DNA of 7,932 nucleotides from Pseudomonadota bacterium (lineage in GTDB: Bacteria > Desulfobacterota > Syntrophia > Syntrophales > UBA5619): assembly GCA_018827585.1 (NCBI GenBank), contig JAHJXP010000175.1, forward strand, positions 1 to 7,932, read 5' to 3'. The translations under genes were made by a program, and so were the position numbers. Positions 1 through 5,703 of this stretch are shown piece by piece (position 1 is the stretch's first letter; every line of letters starts with the position of its first letter). Under the pieces are notes generated by a model, which was not told the DNA's origin, did no database searches, and saw nothing but the letters and a program-made list of their open reading frames with translations.

Positions 1-54
1 GATAAAACCAAATCCTTTTGAATCATTAAACCATTTCACTTTTCCTTCTGACAT
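1..54 (-). CDS. Cold-shock domain protein (CspA family), N-terminal fragment
   Basis: The 18 visible codons read MSEGKVKWFNDSKGFGFI, the typical start of a CspA-family protein. They contain the KGFGFI element (RNP1), whose aromatic residues stack on single-stranded RNA or DNA. Family members are about 65-75 residues, form a five-stranded OB-fold, and act in the cytoplasm as RNA chaperones or transcription antiterminators. The start is fixed by a strong AGGAGG ribosome site about 7 bases upstream (61-66). The upstream gene on the same strand stops only 26 bases before this ATG, so the two may share a transcript. There is no room for the long 5' leader of strongly cold-induced csp genes unless the promoter lies further upstream. 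The gene runs off the left edge. Family assignment is very secure; whether it is cold-inducible cannot be seen. Confidence 0.94.
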   Translation of the reverse strand, partial: MSEGKVKWFNDSKGFGFI

Positions 55-80
55 CTTTAGTCCTCCTGTATTGATTTCCC

Positions 81-431
81 TTATTTCTTGATAAGAACGT
101 CAATCCCCGCGACACATGCGCGAGATACACTGGAACCAGCCTCTTTTTGCCCGGGCATTTTGTCCCAGCCCCCTTTTTCAATGAATTCAGATCTCTTCCA
201 GCTATCTATTGCCTCATATTCTTTAAGTTTCGCCTCATGATTCGGATCCTTCATAAATTGGGCGACGCAGATCGCCGCCTGACTCGCCAAGACCGCCTCA
301 TTGCTCATCTTCTGGGTCGTGCCGGAAGTTGTCCAACCACCCCATGCAAACCCGATGATCATTGCGACAATGGCCCCGCAAATCAGTCCCCAAACTCCAT
401 ATTTAACCTTCACTTCCGTCTCTGCCTTCAT
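81..431 (-). CDS. Conserved single-helix membrane protein of unknown function (116 aa)
   Basis: Residues 1-11 are short and polar. Residues about 12-34 are a glycine-rich hydrophobic helix ending in FAWGGW, and the rest is soluble. The helix could be an uncleaved signal anchor that puts the C-terminal domain in the periplasm, though orientation is an inference. The WGGW-T-x-GT pattern after the helix, the ICVAQF motif (Cys55), the W-K-R-x-x-F-I-x-x-GGW block (residues 78-89) and a late Cys106 match, from memory, a small proteobacterial family of conserved hypothetical proteins. Cys55 and Cys106 could form a disulfide if the domain is exported. The start ATG follows GAAAGGA about 8 bases upstream. 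The gene precedes the cold-shock gene by 26 bases on the same strand. Function unknown. Confidence 0.85.
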   Translation of the reverse strand: MKAETEVKVKYGVWGLICGAIVAMIIGFAWGGWTTSGTTQKMSNEAVLASQAAICVAQFMKDPNHEAKLKEYEAIDSWKRSEFIEKGGWDKMPGQKEAGSSVSRACVAGIDVLIKK

Positions 432-615
432 CGATCAATCCTTTCTCAATGGTGGTCGTTTCTTTAACCTTTCTGCATCTCCCCCTCTTTCGATAATCCA
501 AGAGTTCATACTTTTCAGAATATCACTTAGTATTCAATGCAATGGAGATCATCCATGTCACTGACTATTATCTGCGCGTGAACACTTTGTTCCCGAGCAT
601 CGATTTGAATGGCTG

Positions 616-924
616 CTACTGTTCAAGCTCCGTGATCTTAATCACCTTGTTCCAGCCGGATTTACCCGTGCTGACATTTCTGCATGACTGGCTATGTTGG
701 AGCTGGAAAACAATCTTTCCCTGATACTCGCCATCCTGATGAACCCTGTATCCAAGTATCGTCCCTCCATAAAAAGAGGGTTCCTGCCGCTTTTTATGAA
801 AATAGATTTTGCCACCGACCAATTTCTTCGCTTGACTATCATCCAGTCCCCACGAACCGCTTTCCCACACATTGTCTTGCAGCTTCACAAAATGATTCAA
901 CGGTTCAACCAAATGTATATTCAT
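616..924 (-). CDS. Conserved hypothetical small soluble protein (102 aa)
   Basis: I do not know a function. I chose the ATG that starts MNIHLVEPLNHF because GGAGG lies about 6 bases before it; a start 8 codons upstream (948) has no ribosome site. The protein has no signal peptide or membrane helix. It is rich in aromatic residues and beta-prone segments: VWESGSWGL near residues 20-28, GGKIYFHKK near 38-46, FYGGTILGYRV near 51-61, KIVFQLQ near 70-76 and GWNKVIKI near 91-98. This alternation of strands and glycines suggests a compact beta domain. The pattern resembles scattered bacterial hypothetical proteins, but I cannot name a family. A strong terminator lies upstream on the same strand (981-1020), so the gene either has its own promoter within about 55 bases or depends on readthrough. 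Confidence 0.8.
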   Translation of the reverse strand: MNIHLVEPLNHFVKLQDNVWESGSWGLDDSQAKKLVGGKIYFHKKRQEPSFYGGTILGYRVHQDGEYQGKIVFQLQHSQSCRNVSTGKSGWNKVIKITELEQ

Positions 925-980
925 TTTACCCTCCTTCACAGGCTTCACGGGAATTCAACGCCCTTAATTTCTTGACGCCC

Positions 981-1020
981 AAAAAACAAAAGCCCTGTCA
1001 CATCATAAGAGACAGGGCTT
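981..1020 (-). terminator. Strong intrinsic terminator, minus strand
   Basis: A perfect 10-bp inverted repeat (990-999 and 1011-1020, core AGCCCTGTC / GACAGGGCT) encloses an 11-base loop. On the minus strand it is followed at once by TTTGTTTTTT (990-981). This is a textbook rho-independent terminator. On the plus strand the T-tract is missing, so it acts in one direction. It sits downstream of a stretch with no convincing protein gene and upstream of the gene at 616-924. Confidence 0.85.
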
Positions 1021-1088
1021 GGAAGTCATTTTTCACTTCCCTATATGGGAAGGACAATTACTCAATTTTCTTAGTCAATCAGTATGTT
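981..1088 (-). ncRNA. Candidate ~108-nt small RNA or attenuated leader
   Basis: The unit is defined by a promoter-like pair (1095-1122) and the strong terminator (981-1020), with no protein gene between them. Before the terminator the transcript can form CTTCCC-TATAT-GGGAAG (1036-1052), or alternatively pair GGAAGT with ACTTCC (1021-1026 with 1035-1040). The two hairpins share bases 1036-1040 and so exclude each other. An 8-codon ORF (1003-1029, MTSKPCLL) has GGGAAG 6 bases before its ATG and runs through the 5' arm of the terminator stem, stopping in the loop. This layout fits a translation-controlled attenuator for the downstream gene at 616-924, or a free small RNA. Both roles are inference; the hairpins and the terminator are directly visible. 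Confidence 0.35.
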
Positions 1089-1094
1089 GGTTAT

Positions 1095-1122
1095 AGGATA
1101 CGCTCATTCATAGCAAAGTCAA
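1095..1122 (-). promoter_or_regulatory. Candidate sigma70 promoter for the 981-1088 transcript
   Basis: On the minus strand TTGACT (1117-1122) is followed after 16 bases by TATCCT (1095-1100). The -35 matches the consensus at five of six positions and the -10 at four of six. A start near 1088 would give an RNA of about 108 nt ending at the terminator. Confidence 0.45.
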
Positions 1123-1566
1123 GATATATCGTGTATTCAATTATTCCGGGTAAGAGAATTTTTGCTATCACTTTTAAATTATAGAGGTTTTACTGGAATC
1201 GAATAATTGATTTCAAAAGCGCAGTATCCTGGGTATTTCGTCATTGCCCATCGAACAGATTCCCAGATTGGCCAATTTAGATTTTTTATCCGGTTACAAT
1301 CATTCCGGTATTCATGCCGATTTTCGGGGTTCTGGATAAAATACCATGAGATTGGAGAGAGTTGGTTAATGTGGTGGGACACTATAAAGCGGATCGGGGG
1401 CGTCATTTTTTGCAGATCGCCGATTCCTTGACGAATTCCCCCAACTCCCCTTTTCCCAGGCCCCCCCCCCGCAATATTGCTATTGCGAGCCAACGAACCC
1501 CCTTTTCGATATCCCGGCAAGGATGCCATGCCGTCCTCGCTGTTTCCTGCGCTTCCCCAGCCTGTC
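1123..1566. other. Intergenic stretch without a convincing gene
   Basis: Short open frames exist on both strands (for example minus 1179-1529) but none has a ribosome site or a recognisable motif. Part of the longest one is low-complexity sequence translated from a C/G tract. Visible structure includes a run of ten C (1461-1470) abutting a perfect 7-bp hairpin (CGCAATA at 1470-1476, TATTGCG at 1481-1487, loop TTGC). There is also an isolated minus-strand TATAAT (1178-1183) with only a poor -35 (TTATTC) 17 bases upstream. The stretch may hold a decayed gene, but I cannot identify one. Confidence 0.5.
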
Positions 1567-2010
1567 CTATGTCTGGCAGGATTCCGGCCTGATCAGGAGC
1601 ACCGGCGCCGGAGACTCATGCAGCACCCTGAGCGCCACGCTGCCGAACATCAGCTTCTTCATGCCGGTATAACCGTGGGTGGCGATGACGATCAGGTCCA
1701 CGTCGTTCTTCTTGGCGTAATCGACGATGGTCTGCGCGGCCCGACCTTCGATTATCTCGGTTTTTACCTTGATCCCCTTCGCACTGAGTTTCGCTTGCAG
1801 ATCCACAAGATAATTCTGGTATTTGTTGAAGTGATCATTCTTGAGAGCGTTAAAATCGATGCCTTCGGAAAGATACAACGTGGGGATGTCAATGACGCTC
1901 AAAAGGACAACTTCCCCGATAAAATCTCCCGCTGCCATGTTTTTTACCTGCGACAAAGCACTCTCAGCGATATCTGAACCGTCAAGAGGAACCAAGACTT
2001 TCTTATACAT
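1567..2010 (-). CDS. Universal stress protein, UspA family (147 aa)
   Basis: The protein is a single Usp domain (PF00582) of typical length with a Rossmann-like fold. It opens with MYKKVLVPLDGSDIAE, where the VPLDGS segment carries the nucleotide-contacting Asp. It ends with the ATP-loop signature THGYTGMKKLMFGSVA (residues about 111-126) followed by a VLLIRP strand. The loop fits G-x2-G-x9-G-S except that the first Gly is Ala, a common variant, so ATP binding remains likely. Such proteins are cytoplasmic dimers tied to starvation and stress survival. The start is chosen for the AGGAGGTGGAGGAG stretch just upstream; an in-frame ATG 14 codons earlier (2052) would put this ribosome site inside the gene. 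It lies downstream of pgm on the same strand but has its own promoter at 2094-2122. Confidence 0.96.
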   Translation of the reverse strand: MYKKVLVPLDGSDIAESALSQVKNMAAGDFIGEVVLLSVIDIPTLYLSEGIDFNALKNDHFNKYQNYLVDLQAKLSAKGIKVKTEIIEGRAAQTIVDYAKKNDVDLIVIATHGYTGMKKLMFGSVALRVLHESPAPVLLIRPESCQT

Positions 2011-2093
2011 CTCCTCCACCTCCTTTCTTTTATCCGGTCTTTTATCCGGCATTTCCGCCTGCTGACAACACCCCCGCCCCCTAACTTGGCTAT

Positions 2094-2122
2094 AATATAA
2101 TCATGTCTTTGTTTTTTTTCAA
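2094..2122 (-). promoter_or_regulatory. Sigma70-type promoter for the universal stress protein
   Basis: On the minus strand TTGAAA (2117-2122) and TATATT (2094-2099) are separated by exactly 17 bases, and the spacer begins with an A-tract. It sits in the gap between the pgm stop and the usp start and would give a leader of about 77 bases. No terminator hairpin is visible after pgm, so readthrough from pgm is also possible. Confidence 0.6.
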
Positions 2123-2130
2123 CCTCGGAA

Positions 2131-3780
2131 TCAGACCCTGGCTTCCTCAAAAATTCCACCGATGATGGCTTTTGCCTCCTCCTGAATCCGCCTCAGGTGG
2201 GCCTCATCCGAGAAGCTCTCCGCGTAGAGCTTGTTGATGTCCTCCGTTCCCGAGGGCCGGGCGGCGAACCAGCCGTTGACGGTGATCACCTTTATACCCC
2301 CGATGGGCTCGGAATTGCCCGGCGCCTCCGTCAGCTTCGCTACGATGGGATCGCCGGCCAGCGTTAAGGTGCGGATTTTCTGCGGGTTTATCGCCTTGAG
2401 CGCGGCTCGCTGGGCCTCGGAGGCGGCCATGTCGAGCCTCTCATAGCAGGGGGCGCCGAACAGGTCCGTCAGTTCCCAGTAAAGCTCCGCCGGATCTTTT
2501 CCGCTTTGGGCTGTCATCTCCGCGGCCAGGAGATTCATTATAAATCCGTCCTTGTCCGTCGTCCAGACGGAACCATCCCACCGCAGAAAGGACGCCCCGG
2601 CGCTCTCCTCCCCGCCGAAACCGAGCGAACCGTCCAGAAGCCCGTCCGCGAACCACTTGAACCCCACGGGGACCTCGCAGAGCCGGCGCCCCAGGCGCTC
2701 CGCCACCCGGTCGATGATGCCGCTGCTGACCAGGGTTTTTCCCACGGCGGCCTCGGCCCGCCATCCGGGACGGTTCCGGAAAAGATACCAGATCGCGGCA
2801 GCCAGGTAGTGGTTTGGATTCATCAGTCCCTCAGGGGTCACGATCCCGTGCCGGTCGCTGTCGGGATCGTTACCGAAGGCAATGGTGAAGCGGTCCCGGA
2901 GAGCGATGAGTCCAGCCATGGCATAAGGGGAAGAGCAGTCCATGCGGATCCGGCCGTCCCAATCCACCCTCATAAAACCGAAAGTCGGATCAACCGCGGG
3001 GTTGACCACCTCGAGATTCAACCTGTAGCGCTCCGCGATGGGTCCCCAGAAGGCAACGGACGCCCCGCCCATCGGATCGACGCCCATCTTTAGACCGGAG
3101 GCGCGGATCGCCTCCATGTCGATGACGTTGCGGAGGTCTTCCACATAGGACCCGACGAAATCGTGTTGGCGGGTGGTGGAGGCCCGAAGGGCCCGCTCGT
3201 AGGGGATCCGCTGCAACCCGCGAAGATCGGACGCCAGCAGCTCATTGGCTCGGTCTGCAATCCACGTCGTCACATGCTGGTCGGCGGGACCGCCTTCGGG
3301 GGGATTGTACTTGATCCCCCCGTCCTCCGGCGGATTGTGGGAAGGGGTGATGACGATGCCGTCGGCGAGGCCGGTTTGCCGGCCCCGGTTATGGACCAGG
3401 ATGGCATGGGAGATCACCGGGGTGGGCGTGTATCCCAACCCCTGCTGGATCATGACCTCCACGCCGTGGGCCGCCAGAACCTCGATGGCCGTCATGCGGC
3501 CCGGCCCGGAAAGGGCGTGGGTGTCCATCCCAAGAAAGAGGGGTCCGGTGATCCCCGCGTTCTTCCGGTATTCGCAGATCGCCTGACTGATGGCCAGGAT
3601 ATGCGATTCGTTGAAACTGTTCAGCAGGGAGGAGCCCCGGTGGCCGGAGGTACCGAAGGCCACCCGCTGCGACGCGACCGCCGGGTCGGGTCGGCCCGAA
3701 TAGTAGGCGCTCATGAGCCCCGGGATGTCTGCCAGAAGAAATGGCGGCGCCGGCTTCCCTGCCAGTGGATGGATGGCCAT
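2131..3780 (-). CDS. pgm: Phosphoglucomutase (alpha-D-glucose phosphate-specific)
   Basis: This enzyme interconverts glucose 1-phosphate and glucose 6-phosphate, linking glycolysis to glycogen and UDP-glucose synthesis in the cytoplasm. At 549 residues it matches the E. coli Pgm type (about 546). All four alpha-D-phosphohexomutase elements are intact and in order: FGTSGHRG near residues 42-49, the phosphoserine loop TPSHNPPEDGGIKYN with Ser147, the metal site GNDPDSDRHG (Asp305, Asp307, Asp309), the sugar-binding GEESAG (390-395), and the C-terminal phosphate-binding RPSGTED (508-514). The start MAIHPLAGKPAPP is typical of the family and has GGGAGGG about 7 bases upstream. A perfect extended -10 promoter lies upstream (3914-3922), giving a leader of about 127 bases. 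Nothing looks damaged. Function is very secure. Confidence 0.98.
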   Translation of the reverse strand: MAIHPLAGKPAPPFLLADIPGLMSAYYSGRPDPAVASQRVAFGTSGHRGSSLLNSFNESHILAISQAICEYRKNAGITGPLFLGMDTHALSGPGRMTAIEVLAAHGVEVMIQQGLGYTPTPVISHAILVHNRGRQTGLADGIVITPSHNPPEDGGIKYNPPEGGPADQHVTTWIADRANELLASDLRGLQRIPYERALRASTTRQHDFVGSYVEDLRNVIDMEAIRASGLKMGVDPMGGASVAFWGPIAERYRLNLEVVNPAVDPTFGFMRVDWDGRIRMDCSSPYAMAGLIALRDRFTIAFGNDPDSDRHGIVTPEGLMNPNHYLAAAIWYLFRNRPGWRAEAAVGKTLVSSGIIDRVAERLGRRLCEVPVGFKWFADGLLDGSLGFGGEESAGASFLRWDGSVWTTDKDGFIMNLLAAEMTAQSGKDPAELYWELTDLFGAPCYERLDMAASEAQRAALKAINPQKIRTLTLAGDPIVAKLTEAPGNSEPIGGIKVITVNGWFAARPSGTEDINKLYAESFSDEAHLRRIQEEAKAIIGGIFEEARV

Positions 3781-3913
3781 GCCGCACCCTCCCTGATCCG
3801 TGTTCAGTGCACCGCGGCGAAAGAAAAGCCTCTCGCCGGGCCTTTCGCCGGATGGTCTTCCCGCCGTTCAGCAATGGCTGCCGTCGGCTGATCCGCATAA
3901 GAATCTGAAGAGA

Positions 3914-3942
3914 ATTATAACAGAACCGATTGTTTGACGCAT
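3914..3942 (-). promoter_or_regulatory. Extended -10 promoter for pgm
   Basis: The minus strand reads TGTTATAAT (3922-3914), a perfect extended -10 (TG-n-TATAAT). The -35 position, about 3937-3942, is ATGCGT and a poor match, which extended -10 promoters tolerate. Transcription would start near 3907, well upstream of the pgm ATG. Confidence 0.55.
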
Positions 3943-3994
3943 GCGATTTTTCAGGATGCGTTTTTTAAAGGGCTAACCGGCCGGCCCAGGATTG

Positions 3995-4003
3995 TGATAT
4001 AAG
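3995..4003 (+). promoter_or_regulatory. Extended -10 promoter for the 4028-5691 gene cluster
   Basis: TGATATAAG is an extended -10 (TG-n-TATAAG, five of six in the hexamer) with no good -35. A start near 4010 leaves a short leader that still includes the AAGGAGG ribosome site (4015-4021) of the 47-codon ORF. It is divergent from the pgm promoter about 75 bases away. Confidence 0.4.
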
Positions 4004-4027
4004 AAATCACCGAAAAGGAGGCAGACG

Positions 4028-4171
4028 ATGATCGAAACCGTGTCATTCGAAGAGGTCACGCAGATCCGGATGAGCCGTGAGCTCGGCGGCATGCACGGCT
4101 TCGCCCAGCTTACGAACGGCTGGTACGCGACGGAGAACCTGATTTGCTCCGTACTGAAGATGGAGAGCTGA
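4028..4171 (+). CDS. Small ORF (47 aa), possible remnant of a larger gene
   Basis: A strong AAGGAGG lies 6 bases before the ATG, and the stop is one base before the next gene's ATG (TGAGATG). It is therefore probably translated and coupled to the membrane protein. The first 21 residues, MIETVSFEEVTQIRMSRELGG, resemble from memory the N-terminus of some MBL-fold metallo-hydrolases, where QIRMSRE is followed by a strand and a DG-x-LIDTG segment. Here that continuation is absent, and no His-x-His-x-Asp-His metal site exists in 47 residues. It may be the stub of an internally deleted hydrolase gene, kept for its ribosome site and coupling role, or an unrelated small protein. No membrane helix is seen. 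Function unknown. Confidence 0.55.
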   Translation: MIETVSFEEVTQIRMSRELGGMHGFAQLTNGWYATENLICSVLKMES

Positions 4172-4172
4172 G

Positions 4173-5051
4173 ATGGCCGCGGAAACCACGGAACAGACGG
4201 GCAAATGGCCCCTTCACGGCTGGCTCGGCCTCGCCCTGATCGCCCTCTTCTGGACCCTCAACTGGACTTTCCCAGGGGCGAATCCCTGGGGTTTCTTTTC
4301 CCTCTGGCTGGGATACTGTCTCACCGTGGACGCCCTCGTCTTTTCCCGAAAGGGGCACTCCCTGCTGACCCGCAGCCCCACTGCCTATGCAGGTCTCTTC
4401 TTCGTATCGGCCCCCGCCTGGTGGCTCTTCGAGTTGATCAACCTCCGGACGCAGAACTGGTTATATCTCGGCGAGGAGGACTTCACCACCCTTCAGTACG
4501 CATTCTTCGCTACTTTGAGCTTTTCCACGGTGATACCCGCCGTCTTCGGGACGGCCGAATGGGCGGGTTCCTGGGGCCGGATAAAGCGGACCCGCCCCGG
4601 CCCCGTCATCAATCCCACGCCCGCCGTGCTCTCAGGCATGTCCGCCGCCGGCTGCCTCATGCTGCTGCTTGTGCTGGCATGGCCGGACTGTTTTTTCCCT
4701 CTCGTCTGGATTTCCGTCTACTGCCTCCTTGAGCCGCTGAACCGGAAGATGGGGCACCGCTCGCTTTTCGACGACCTCGCCCACGGCGACTGGCGGCCGG
4801 TGATGGCCCTCGCCGCGGGCTGCCTCATATGCGGCTTCTTCTGGGAGATGTGGAACTTTTACTCCTATCCGAAGTGGGTCTACCGGATCCCCTACGCCGA
4901 CTGGCTGCGCGTCTTCGAAATGCCGCTGGCGGGCTACCTCGGCTACCTGCCCTTCTCCCTGGAACTATTCGCCCTGTACCATCTGGTCGCGGGACTCTTC
5001 CTTCCGGGGGGAAACCGGAATTATCTCCGTCTGATCGAAGAGGAAGCCTGA
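4173..5051 (+). CDS. Polytopic inner-membrane protein of unknown function (292 aa)
   Basis: The sequence is strongly hydrophobic, with about 7-9 likely membrane segments (for example near residues 17-34, 38-57, 71-88, 105-126, 154-170, 173-187, 199-214 and 233-262). It is unusually rich in tryptophan. A motif occurs twice: FELINLRTQNWLY at residues 86-98 and WEMWNFYSYPKWVY at 214-227. Each follows a hydrophobic helix, and each is followed by another hydrophobic stretch, which suggests two related halves. The pattern loosely recalls membrane proteins of the lycopene-cyclase type, but I see no decisive signature. The start codon is one base past the preceding stop, with GAAGATGGAGAG as a weak ribosome site, so coupling is likely. 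The exporter gene follows after 7 bases. It could be an enzyme or transporter acting with that exporter; this is inference. Confidence 0.9.
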   Translation: MAAETTEQTGKWPLHGWLGLALIALFWTLNWTFPGANPWGFFSLWLGYCLTVDALVFSRKGHSLLTRSPTAYAGLFFVSAPAWWLFELINLRTQNWLYLGEEDFTTLQYAFFATLSFSTVIPAVFGTAEWAGSWGRIKRTRPGPVINPTPAVLSGMSAAGCLMLLLVLAWPDCFFPLVWISVYCLLEPLNRKMGHRSLFDDLAHGDWRPVMALAAGCLICGFFWEMWNFYSYPKWVYRIPYADWLRVFEMPLAGYLGYLPFSLELFALYHLVAGLFLPGGNRNYLRLIEEEA

Positions 5052-5058
5052 GCTTGCC

Positions 5059-5691
5059 ATGGACCTCTTGATGATCTTCTTCTCCTCATTCCTGATCGCC
5101 CTCTCCGGGGCGATGATGCCGGGACCGCTGCTGACGGCCGCCATCAGCGAGGGGGCGCGCCGGGGCTTCATCGCGGGGCCGCTGCTCATCGTGGGCCACG
5201 GCATCCTGGAGCTTGCCCTGGTCGCCGCCCTCCTGCTGGGTCTCGCACCGTATCTCCAGAAGGGGGAAGTCTTTGTCGCAATCGCCCTCGCCGGCGCCGC
5301 CATCCTCCTCTGGATGGCCTTCGGGATGTTCCGGTCCCTGCCCTCCTTGAGCCTCGCGCTGGAGACCGGGGAGGGGAAACGGGGCAACCTCGTCCTGACC
5401 GGAATCCTCTTGAGCGCCCTCAACCCCTACTGGGTCATCTGGTGGGCCACCGTCGGCCTGGCCTATATCCTCCACAGCCGCCAGTTCGGTCTGGCCGGCA
5501 TTTCTTTTTTCTTTGCCGGCCACATCCTGGCTGATTTCGCCTGGTATTCGGCCGTGACGGGCGCGGTGGGCAGGGGGAGGCGCTTTCTGAGCGACGGCCT
5601 CTACCGGGCGATCATCGGCGGCTGCGCCGTCCTGCTCGTTTTCTTCGCCGGATATTTCTTCCATGCGGGACTCCAGAAGCTGTTCTCCTGA
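5059..5691 (+). CDS. LysE/RhtB-family exporter (210 aa)
   Basis: This belongs to the LysE superfamily (PF01810) of small inner-membrane carriers that export amino acids or related metabolites using the ion gradient. The family hallmark is the N-terminal helix ending in MMPGPLLTAAISEGARRGF (PGP at residues 21-23), followed by a glycine-containing helix starting with GPLLIVGHGILELALVAALL. The second conserved block is LSALNPYWVIWW (NPYW at 122-125). About six helices fit the length, which is normal (200-220). The substrate cannot be told from sequence. Its ribosome site is poor: GAGGAAG lies about 14 bases away, within the end of the upstream gene, so translation probably depends on coupling to it. 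It converges on the nitroreductase gene with only 12 bases between the stops and no visible terminator hairpin. Confidence 0.94.
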   Translation: MDLLMIFFSSFLIALSGAMMPGPLLTAAISEGARRGFIAGPLLIVGHGILELALVAALLLGLAPYLQKGEVFVAIALAGAAILLWMAFGMFRSLPSLSLALETGEGKRGNLVLTGILLSALNPYWVIWWATVGLAYILHSRQFGLAGISFFFAGHILADFAWYSAVTGAVGRGRRFLSDGLYRAIIGGCAVLLVFFAGYFFHAGLQKLFS

Positions 5692-5703
5692 CCGTTTAAG
5701 AAT

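Noticed and set aside
580..592. GAACActtTGTTC inverted repeat, resembling a LexA-type operator
   Set aside because: The arms are short, the spacing does not fit the known GAAC-N4-GTTC box, and no promoter could be placed beside it.
1179..1529. 116-codon open frame on the minus strand
   Set aside because: It has no ribosome site, its N-terminal part is translated from a C/G tract, and I recognise no motif. I treat the stretch as intergenic, perhaps a gene remnant.
2091..2096. Perfect TATAAT on the plus strand
   Set aside because: No -35 lies at proper spacing and no plus-strand gene follows; the same bases serve the minus-strand usp promoter.
3389..3898. 169-codon frame on the minus strand overlapping the pgm start
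   Set aside because: It is a shadow frame of GC-rich pgm with Arg/Gly/Pro-rich low-information sequence; pgm itself has intact catalytic motifs.
3937..3966. ACGCAT/ATGCGT hairpin followed by TTTTTT on the plus strand, terminator-like
   Set aside because: The stem is only 6 bp with a 13-base loop, and no plus-strand gene lies upstream to be terminated.
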